From contig OY992537.1 in assembly GCA_963921195.1 (NCBI GenBank), positions 148,855,841 through 148,919,840 on the forward strand: a stretch of 64,000 nucleotides of DNA, read 5' to 3'. This DNA is from Pegoplata infirma. Its lineage: Eukaryota; Arthropoda; Insecta; Diptera; Anthomyiidae. Position 1 is the first letter of the stretch, and the number at the start of each line of letters is the position of its first letter. Shown piece by piece: positions 56,501 to 64,000 of this stretch. The position numbers and the translations under genes were made by a program. The notes below the pieces were generated by a model. That model worked only from the letters and a program-made list of their open reading frames with translations, searched no databases and was not told the DNA's origin.

Positions 56501-59400
56501 TATAGAGTCAAAATCGGATCATTATTTACCGAGTTATAGCAATTTAAAAATGAGGGTCTCCAAAAAACCTTAAATAATGGGTTTCTCATAAAAATGAAAA
56601 AAAAAAACTTTGCATAAATGCATATATCTCTGTAAGTACCAGCCCGATTGTCTCACATTTGGTTCCAGAGGAAAGATAAAGTCTCAATCTTTTATTTTTT
56701 TGTTATTTTGACAAAATCGGAGCAATAGTTGCAGAGATACAGCCGTTGAAATTAAAAGGTCTCCAGACTACGAAAAATTACAAGTTTATCATTTTTGAAA
56801 AAAAAAATTTTTTTAAAAATTTAAAATCGAGCAATCTCTTTTATTCTATTTAAACTTTATTGAAAAAGATTTAAATTCGTGCAAAGGCATTAGAAAACGA
56901 TAGAATGGTAACCTTGATATAGCCATTTCAAGTTATTACAAGTAACCCGAAAATATTTTTGATATGAATGCATAAATATCTGTTAATACTAGTCTGATAG
57001 TCTTAAATTTTTTCTGTCATGATAAAGCTAATATACTTATGCATTCTAGTTTTTATAGAGTCAAAATCGCATCATTATTTACCGAGTTATAGCAATTTAA
57101 AAATGAGGGTCTCCAAAAAACCATAAATAATGGGTTTCTCATAAAAATGAAAAAAAAAAACTTTGAATAAATGCATATATCTCTGTAAGTACCAGCCCGA
57201 TTGCCTCACATTTGGTTCCAGAGGAAAGATAAAGTCTCAATCTTTTATTTTTTTGTTATTTTGACAAAATCGGAGCAATAGTTGCAGAGATACAGCCGTT
57301 GAAAGTAAAAGGTCTCCAGACTACGAAAAATTACAAGTTTATCATTTTTGAAAAAATAAATTTTTTTAAAAATTTAAAATCGAGCAATCTCTTTTATTCT
57401 AATTAAACTTTATTGAAAAAGATTTAAATTCGTGCAAAGGCATTTGAAATCGATATAATGGTAACCTTGATATAGCCATTTCAAGTTATTACAAGTAACC
57501 CGAAAATATTTTTGATATGAATGCATAAATATCTGTTAATACTAGTCCGATAGTCTTAATTTTTTTCTGTCATGATAAAGCTAATATACTTATGCATTCT
57601 AGTTTTTATAGAGTCAAAATCGGATCATTATTTACCGAGTTATAGCAATTTAAAAATGAGGGTCTCCAAGAAACCTTAAATAATGGGTTTCTCATAAAAA
57701 TAAAAAAAAAAACTTTGCATAAATGCATATATCTCTGTAAGTACCAGCCCGATTGCCTCTTATTTGGTTCCAGAGGAAAGATAAAATCTCAATCTTTTAT
57801 TTTTTTGTTATTTTGACAAAATCGGAGCAATAGTTGCAGAGATACAGCCGTTGAAAGTAAAAGGTCTCCAGACTACGAAAAATTACAAGTTTATCATTTT
57901 TGAAAAAAAAAAATTTTTAAAAATTTAAAATCGAGCAATCTCTTTTATTCTATTTAAACTTTATTGAAAAAGATTTAAATTCGTGCAAAGGCATTAGAAA
58001 ACGATAGAATGGTAACCTTGATATAGCCATTTCAAGTTATTACAAGTAACCCGAAAATATTTTTGATATGAATGCATAAATATCTGTTAATACTAGTCTG
58101 ATAGTCTTAAATTTTTTCTGTCATGATAAAGCTAATATACTTATGCATTCTAGTTTTTATAGAGTCAAAATCGCATCATTATTTACCGAGTTATAGCAAT
58201 TTAAAAATGAGGGTCTCCAAAAAACCTTAAATAATGGGTTTCTCATAAAAATGAAAAAAAAACTTTGCATAAATGCATATATCTCTGTAAGTACCAGCCC
58301 GATTGTCTCACATTTGGTTCCAGAGGAAAGATAAAGTCTCAATCTTTTATTTTTTTGTTATTTTGACAAAATCGGAGCAATAGTTGCAGAGATACAGCCG
58401 TTGAAAGTAAAAGGTCTCCAGACTACGAAAAATTACAAGTTTATCATTTTTGAAAAAATAAATTTTTTTAAAAATTTAAAATCGAGCAATCTCTTTTATT
58501 ATAATTAAACTTTATTGAAAAAGATTTAAATTCGTGCAAAGGCATTTGAAATTGATATAATGGTAACCTTGATATAGCCATTTCAAGTTATTACAAGTAA
58601 CCCGAAAATATTTTTGATATGAATGCATAAATATCTGTTAATACTAGTCCGATAGTCTTAATTTTTTTCTGTCATGATAAAGCTAATATACTTATGCATT
58701 CTAATTTTTATAGAGTCAAAATCGGATCATTATTTACCGAGTTATAGCAATTTAAAAATGAGGGTCTCCAAAAAACCTTAAATAATGGGTTTCTCATAAA
58801 AATGAAAAAAAAAAACTTTGCATAAATGCATATATCTCTGTAAGTACCAGCCCGATTGTCTCACATTTGGTTCCAGAGGAAAGATAAAGTCTCAATCTTT
58901 TATTTTTTTGTTATTTTGACAAAATCGGAGCAATAGTTGCAGAGATACAGCCGTTGAAATTAAAAGGTCTCCAGACTACGAAAAATTACAAGTTTATCAT
59001 TTTTGAAAAAAAAAATTTTTTTAAAAATTTAAAATCGAGCAATCTCTTTTATTCTATTTAAACTTTATTGAAAAAGATTTAAATTCGTGCAAAGGCATTA
59101 GAAAACGATAGAATGGTAACCTTGATATAGCCATTTCAAGTTATTACAAGTAACCCGAAAATATTTTTGATATGAATGCATAAATATCTGTTAATACTAG
59201 TCTGATAGTCTTAAATTTTTTCTGTCATGATAAAGCTAATATACTTATGCATTCTAGTTTTTATAGAGTCAAAATCGCATCATTATTTACCGAGTTATAG
59301 CAATTTAAAAATGAGGGTCTCCAAAAAACCTTAAATAATGGGTTTCTCATAAAAATGAAAAAAAAACTTTGCATAAATGCATATATCTCTGTAAGTACCA
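53600..59400. repeat. Dimer and tetramer higher-order repeats near the array end
   Basis: Offsets of about 1102 bp: cgagttattac (53620, 54721) and aaccataaataatgg (53811, 54913). Offsets of about 2208 bp: aaccataaataatgg (54913, 57121), agataaaatctc (about 55571, 57780), ttataattaaac (about 56290, 58500) and gttgaaattaaaagg (about 56748, 58956). A dimer unit was copied first and then a four-monomer block was duplicated. Confidence 0.75.
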
Positions 59401-59414
59401 GCCCGATTGTCTCA

Positions 59415-59435
59415 CATTTGGTTTGACAGCCGTTG
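59415..59435. other. Short deletion within a satellite monomer
   Basis: The sequence cacatttggtt continues directly as tgacagccgttgaaag, omitting roughly 85 bp (the ccagaggaaagataaag to gcagagata part). Neighbouring monomers are complete. It is an isolated event and is not seen in other copies here. Confidence 0.85.
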
Positions 59436-61110
59436 AAAGTAAAAGGTCTCCAGACTACGAAAAATTACAAGTTTATCATTTTTGAAAAAATAAATTTTTT
59501 TAAAAATTTAAAATCGAGCAATCTCTTTTATTCTAATTAAACTTTATTGAAAAAGATTTAAATTCGTGCAAAGGCATTTGAAATTGATATAATGGTAACC
59601 TTGATATAGCCATTTCAAGTTATTACAAGTAACCCGAAAATATTTTTGATATGAATGCATAAATATCTGTTAATACTAGTCCGATAGTCTTAATTTTTTT
59701 CTGTCATGATAAAGCTAATATACTTATGCATTCTAGTTTTTAAAGAGTCAAAATCGGATCATTATTTACTGAGTTATAGCAATTTAAAAATGAGGGTCTC
59801 CAAGAAACCTTAAATAATGGGTTTCTCATAAAAATGAAAAAAAAAACTTTGAATAAATGCATATATCTCTGTAAGTACCAGCCCGATTGCCTCACATTTG
59901 GTTCCAGAGGAAAGATAAAGTCTCAATATTTTAGTTTTTTGTTATTTTGACAAAATCGGAGCAATAGTTGCAGAGATACAGCCGTTGAAAGTAAAAGGTC
60001 TCCAGACTACGAAAAATTACAAGTTTATCATTTTTGAAAAAATAAATTTTTTTAAAAATTTAAAATCGAGCAATCTCTTTTATTCTAATTAAACTTTATT
60101 GAAAAAGATTTAAAGTCGTGCAAAGGCATTTGAAATCGATATAATGGTAACCTTGATATAGCCATTTCAAGTTATTACAAGTAACCCGAAAATATTTTTG
60201 ATATGAATGCATAAATATCTGTTAATACTAGTCCGAAAGTCTTAATTTTTTTCTGTCATGATAAAGCTAATATACTTATGCATTCTAGTTTTTATAGAGT
60301 CAAAATCGGATCATTATTTACCGAGTTATAGCAATTTAAAAATGAGGGTCTCCAAAAACCTTAAATAATGGGTTTCTCATAAAAATGAAAAAAAAACTTT
60401 GCATAAATGCATATATCTCTGTAAGTTCCAGCCCGATTGTCTCACATTTGGTTCCAGAGGAAAGATAAAGTCTCAAACTTTTATTTTTTTGTTATTGTGA
60501 CAAAATCGGAGCAATAGTTGCAGAGATACAGCCGTTGAAAGTAAAAGGTCTCCAGACTACGAAAAATTACAAGTTTATCATTTTTGAAAAAATAATTTTT
60601 TTTAAAAATTTAAAATCGAGCAATCTCTTTAATTCGAATTAAACTTCATTAAAAAAGATTTAAATTCGTGCAAAGGCATTAGAAAACGATAGAATGGTAA
60701 CCTTGATATAGCCATTTCAAGTTATTACAAGTAACCCGAAAATATCTTTGATATGAATGCATAAATATCTGTTAATACTAGTCTGATAGTCTTAAATTTT
60801 TTCTGTCATGATAAAGCTAATATACTTATGCATTCTAGTTTTTATAGAGTCAAAATCGGATCATTATTTACTGAGTTATAGCAATTTAAAAATGAGGGTC
60901 TCCAAGAAACCTTAAATAATGGGTTTCTCATAAAAATGAAAAAAAAAAACTTTGAATAAATGCATATATCTCTGTAAGTACCAGCCCGATTGCCTCACAT
61001 TTGGTTCCAGAGGAAAGATAAAGTCTCAATATTTTATTTTTTTGTTATTTTGACAAAATCGGAGCAATAGTTGCAGAGATACAGCCGTTGAAAGTAAAAG
61101 GTCTCCAGAC

Positions 61111-61215
61111 CAGGCAACCAAGCCGACACGAAATTTTCGGCGGCGGCGGCGCGACTAATTTTGCTTGCCGGCGGCGGCTTTTGTACTTTTCGGTCGGCGG
61201 CGGCTCATTCATCGG
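61111..61215. other. GGC/CGG-rich patch abutting the satellite
   Basis: Immediately after the last satellite base comes caggcaaccaagccgacacg and then three clusters of cggcggcgg at about 61139-61153, 61169-61180 and 61196-61205. It is a strong local GC peak in an otherwise very AT-rich window. Open frames run through it on both strands (glycine- or proline-rich), but they have no recognisable domain and continue from satellite DNA, so I do not call a gene. It may be part of an unrecognised transposon end or an ancient 5' region. Confidence 0.6.
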
Positions 61216-62094
61216 CTCATTTTCCTTTTCATTTTTTTTTCGTTGTAGGGTTGTATTTTTGCGAGTTTGTGTTTGGTTTTGTAATGATACAATCAAAATT
61301 TGCATTTTTTTTGCCAGTTTTATTGTGCCTCAGAATTAAAATAAAGAAAATTATGTTTTCGCTTGTAATTTGATTACAATTCTCATTAAATTTTGTACCG
61401 GCCATAAATCTGTTGCAATATTTTAAATTAAACCTTGTGAAAAAACATCTCTTATGAATATCTCGTTTTTATACCCTGTACTTACCCAGTGGGGCGAGAA
61501 TCAAAGGTTGGGAACCATTGCCATAAAGTATATATCGTGAACCTATATTCAAAATATGCCAACTCAAATTTGAACAAAATGAGTTTCTGATGGCAATAAG
61601 CTCCCCTATGCAATACCCATCTGTGATAAAAATTTCAGAGCAAAATAATAATTTGTTGTCGTTTTACATAAATTTTTGTTATTCTGCTATCTCAAAGTAG
61701 ATATTTTTTTGGTGAAAATAAATACCAACTCCCATAGTAAATTTCCAAAAATTTTTTAAAAATTTTTTTTAAAAAAATTATACCTCATATCCCATTGCAT
61801 GCTGAACACGAATCCGGTAAAAATTTTGATATCTAATGGCTAGTTTTCGAGATATTGCCATTTTGAAAATATCGGCAAATAGTGGTTGCAAAAAAAAATT
61901 GCTTATATACATGTAACTTTCAAACTATTCATCAGATTTAAACATTATGAGTGGGGCAAATACAGTCAATGATATAAGCTTTCAAAATAGCTAGTTTGGA
62001 GTGAGCCTTCTACAATAAAGCGTGAGTTACAGGGTGCCAAAGTTGACCACCCCGAGATTAAAAGCCTTTCGGAGCTTGTAACTTTTAAAAATAT
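61216..62094. other. AT-rich intergenic DNA, no gene seen
   Basis: No plausible coding region. At about 61470 the phrase tataccctgtacttaccc resembles the tataccctgtaccac end motif of the 827-bp element, so a degenerate element end may lie here. Around 61740-61790 there are long A and T runs. At 61848-61870 cgagatattgccattttgaa resembles the satellite phrase cgagttatagcaatttaaaa. These are weak signals. Confidence 0.5.
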
Positions 62095-62563
62095 GCAAAG
62101 ATTTTTGATTTTGAAAATACTTTCGAAGGTCTAGAAGAAGAAGCTAGTAAGGTCGGGTTGCATATTAACCACTCAAAAACAAAATATATGTTAAGATCGA
62201 AATCATCACATAGACCAATAGATGTTGTTCTAGGTAGCTTCGAAGCTTGAAGTTGTGAGAAAGTTTTAATATCTTGGAATGGTTATAAGTGATAACGACG
62301 ATACATCAATATCTATTAAAGAAAGACTGCAAGCTGCAAGCCGTGCTTATTATGCACATATTAAACTATTTAAATCTAAACTTTTATCAAGGAACCAGAA
62401 ACTCAGAATGTATCAGGTACTTTTGAGACCTGTACTAACGTATGGCTGCGAAGTTTGGACGATGAAATCAAGAGATGTAAAACAAATATTATCTTAGAAA
62501 GATGGTTTGATGATGTTTTAGAAGACTTAAAAATATTGGGTGTTAGAGGTTGGTGGTTAATTA
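62095..62563 (+). pseudogene. Non-LTR retrotransposon reverse transcriptase fragment, 5' part
   Basis: Broken 3' end of a LINE RT gene. Frame 1 from about 62095 reads through LEEEASKVGLHINHSKTKYM, the conserved region just after the RT catalytic block, and stops at 62248. A frameshift near 62247 and an in-frame stop near 62269 precede a second open stretch (62279-62497) ending in LLRPVLTYGCEVWT, a hallmark of the RT C-terminal part. After another shift, frame 1 (62488 on) gives ERWFDDVLEDLKILGVRGWW, the usual C-terminal tail motif. The catalytic YADD region and everything upstream are absent, and the stretch between the last two motifs appears deleted. Clade is uncertain (RTE- or Jockey-like). 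Not functional. Confidence 0.85.
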
Positions 62564-63137
62564 CACTCAAAAAATTATGTAAGTTACTACATGTTAGTTA
62601 TTTGGATATTTTACAGTAGTTAGTTGTTTTCAACTACAAAGTCAGTTGTTTTTGTATGAAAAATATCAAACAACTATTTCTGTTAGTTATTTTAAATCGT
62701 TTTTTTGAACAACTAACAAAAAAGTACTGTGATGTAGTAACAGTTATTTAAAGTAGTTAATTTAATTTTTTTATCTCTGAAAAATTTTCAAAGTTTTTTT
62801 TTTCCAAAAAATAAAAATAAATTTTCGTTTTTTTTTTATTTTTCATAACTTTAAAAAAAAAAAAAAACTTGGAAAAAATTTGATCTTCAATTTTTTTTCT
62901 GAAACATTTAAAAAAAATATTTATATATATTGATTATTTTTTTTTTACTACATTTTAGTTGTTTTGACTACAAATGTTAGTAGTTTTTACTACATAAGTC
63001 AGTTGTTTTTTGTCAGTTAAAATAACTAACATTGTAAGTTGATTTAACTGAAAAAGTAGTTGACCCCAAAACAACTTACAAAGTAGTTATTTTAACTGAC
63101 ATTTTCAGTTAATTTTACTAACATAATTTTTTGAGTG
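62564..63137. mobile_element. 574-bp MITE, TA target duplication (Tc1/mariner-like)
   Basis: It is bounded by 17-bp perfect terminal inverted repeats CACTCAAAAAATTATGT and flanked by TA on each side (62562-62563 and 63138-63139). It is inserted in the RT remnant; the RT frame runs on across the site if the element and one TA are ignored. The interior is AT-rich with repeated agttgtttt/aactac phrases and long A and T runs, and it has no ORF. TA duplication fits Tc1/mariner-type movement (established rule; assignment inferred). Confidence 0.85.
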
Positions 63138-63207
63138 TACCCAAGACCGAAACAAATGGAGAGCATTGGTAGCGGAAGCCCTGTTCCACAAAGGACTGTC
63201 AAGCTGA
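63138..63207 (+). pseudogene. RT fragment, 3' end beyond the MITE
   Basis: Continuation of the RT tail after the MITE. The frame gives QDRNKWRALVAEALFHKGLS and then stops at 63205-63207. The QDR.KWR..V.EAL.H.GL pattern is the common C-terminal end of many insect LINE RT proteins, so the 3' end of the coding region is preserved. The following taagtaagtaag is probably the start of the element's 3' untranslated region. Confidence 0.8.
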
Positions 63208-63250
63208 GAAAGTAAGTAAGTCGTTCAGACAAAAAAAATGGGTATTTTAA

Positions 63251-63767
63251 CCTTTGGTAAACAAGGGTTAATGATTTTATGAGTAAAAATAATTAATTGC
63301 TCAGCTTTTAGGATTGAATAAAACTTTGTATTAAAAACTTTCAATAATTTTTTGTAATAGAAGCAAACTTTGGTTTTTGGGCACTTGGCCGTCGGACAAC
63401 ATGGGTTAAAAACCCATGGACTAGTAGCATTTGAAAACCGTGTAATTAAGGTCAAATTGAACAATATTCAATTCAATTTTAGTTATTTTTTCCCAAAATG
63501 TTGGTCAAAGCAAAAAAATAAACAATAATGGTTAAAAAAACGCATTTTCTTGAAAATCGCTAAAGTTAAGTCGATACATGTGCTAAATGGAAAGAGCGAA
63601 AAATACCCAAAATTGAACATTGATTCTCCCAGATGTATTTAATAAAATTGAGCATTAAAACTTAAAGATTTAAAATTTATGGGAATACAATTTTAAAACC
63701 ATGAAATTGTGTCTTTGGGCATGATCTTAAAAAAAGGACATTTTTTTTTGCCTTACTTAGTAAAGGG
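63251..63767. mobile_element. Possible piggyBac-type MITE between TTAA sites
   Basis: TTAA at 63247-63250 is followed by cctttggtaaacaagg. TTAA at 63768-63771 is preceded by ccttacttagtaaaggg, whose reverse complement is ccctttactaagtaagg. The ends match at about 12 of 17 positions with one gap. TTAA duplications and CCCTTT-like ends are typical of piggyBac-type elements. The interior (517 bp) has no transposase. TTAA is common in AT-rich DNA, so this is tentative. Confidence 0.4.
63400..63420. repeat. Short palindrome catgggtt/aacccatg
   Basis: The 8-bp arms catgggtt and aacccatg are separated by aaa, inside the possible piggyBac-type element. No known role; recorded as a visible hairpin. 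Confidence 0.5.
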
Positions 63768-63771
63768 TTAA

Positions 63772-64000
63772 CTACGTCCGAAAAATCTATAAATTTTTAA
63801 TTAAATACTTACCCCCCTATTCTAGAAAAAATTGTCATTATAACAATTTGTTATAGAATTTTGTATTTTGATTTCTCGCGATATTAATAATTTTTATTGA
63901 TTCAAAAAATGTGTAAATACATAAATACAATTTGGCAAAGCCTTTGTCATGAAAAATGTTTTGCAAAATTCGCTAATTGTGAATATACTTACATAGAAAA
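63772..64000. other. AT-rich intergenic DNA, nothing recognised
   Basis: No open reading frame of note, no RNA gene and no satellite copy is visible. A small imperfect repeat, cattataacaatttgttata, occurs near 63836-63855. Confidence 0.5.

Larger units (their letters stand above)
52775..61110. repeat. 551-bp satellite array, segment 4 (right end of array)
   Basis: About 15 monomers. From 53.6 to 59.4 kb, copies of the cgcatcatt class alternate with the other class roughly every 1.1 kb, a dimeric higher-order unit. One monomer lacks about 85 bp at 59423. The last monomer is cut inside subunit A, after ggtctccagac at 61110. The final copies (60.3-60.9 kb) carry more private changes than internal ones (taatattgtga-type substitutions such as gttattgtgac, cattaaaaaag), as expected at an array edge. 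Confidence 0.96.

Noticed and set aside
1149..59400. Dozens of near-identical 61-75 codon minus-strand ORFs and 68-codon plus-strand ORFs
   Set aside because: They recur at the 551-bp satellite period, overlap each other on both strands, have no domain, and open or close with homopolymer length. They are by-products of the repeat.
1..61110. CRISPR-like array
   Set aside because: Repeats are 551 bp and abut directly, with no short repeat/unique spacer alternation, and other features point to an animal genome.
1..61110. CENP-B-like box in the satellite
   Set aside because: I looked for a TTCG....A..CGGG pattern and found none in the monomer; centromere identity cannot be claimed from sequence alone.
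61045..61373. Glycine- and proline-rich ORFs at the array edge
   Set aside because: They start within satellite DNA, overlap on opposite strands and owe their composition to CGG repeats; no domain or splice context was recognised.
62279..62497. Intact 72-codon gene
   Set aside because: It is the middle of a frameshifted reverse transcriptase remnant and has neither upstream catalytic motifs nor its own start context.
63225..63464. 79-codon minus-strand ORF
   Set aside because: It has no recognisable domain and overlaps the candidate MITE; length is within chance expectation.

Overview
This window looks like non-coding heterochromatin from an insect, most likely a fly. It is very AT-rich and has no intact gene. 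About 95% of it is a tandem satellite array with scattered transposable-element insertions. The fly assignment rests on the element at 27621-28447. Its style (GGAC/ACAG microsatellite, then a segment ending in a TATACCC...GGGTATA hairpin) resembles dispersed repeats I associate with higher flies, especially calyptrates. That is recall and inference, not a database match.

Layout. Positions 1-61110 hold one satellite with a monomer of about 551 bp, all in the same orientation, roughly 103 copies (estimate: array length without insertions divided by 551). The array runs off the left edge. Three elements interrupt it: a 2.2-kb foldback element (4522-6726), a 0.83-kb non-autonomous element (27621-28447), and a 1.2-kb foldback element with CACTGCG ends and a GTA target duplication (51559-52774). 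Several junctions break the monomer phase (about 19789, 22650, 35001 and 59423), and there are recent duplications of 2 to 5 monomers, the clearest being an exact-looking 2618-bp tandem duplication at 32383-37618. By eye the 551-bp monomer is itself an old trimer of diverged subunits of about 170-200 bp, close to a nucleosome repeat.

The array stops abruptly at about 61110, against a short GGC/CGG-rich patch. The last 2.9 kb is ordinary repeat-rich intergenic DNA. It holds a decayed 3' end of a non-LTR retrotransposon reverse transcriptase (62095-62563 and 63138-63207), split by a 574-bp MITE with 17-bp terminal inverted repeats and a TA target duplication. Next to it is a possible piggyBac-type MITE between TTAA sites (63251-63767).

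No genes act together here. The small ORFs, chiefly a recurrent 61-codon minus-strand ORF, are by-products of the satellite sequence. The parts worth a second look are the nested repeat architecture (about 184 bp to 551 bp to 1.1-2.6 kb), the two foldback elements, and the array-to-flank boundary.
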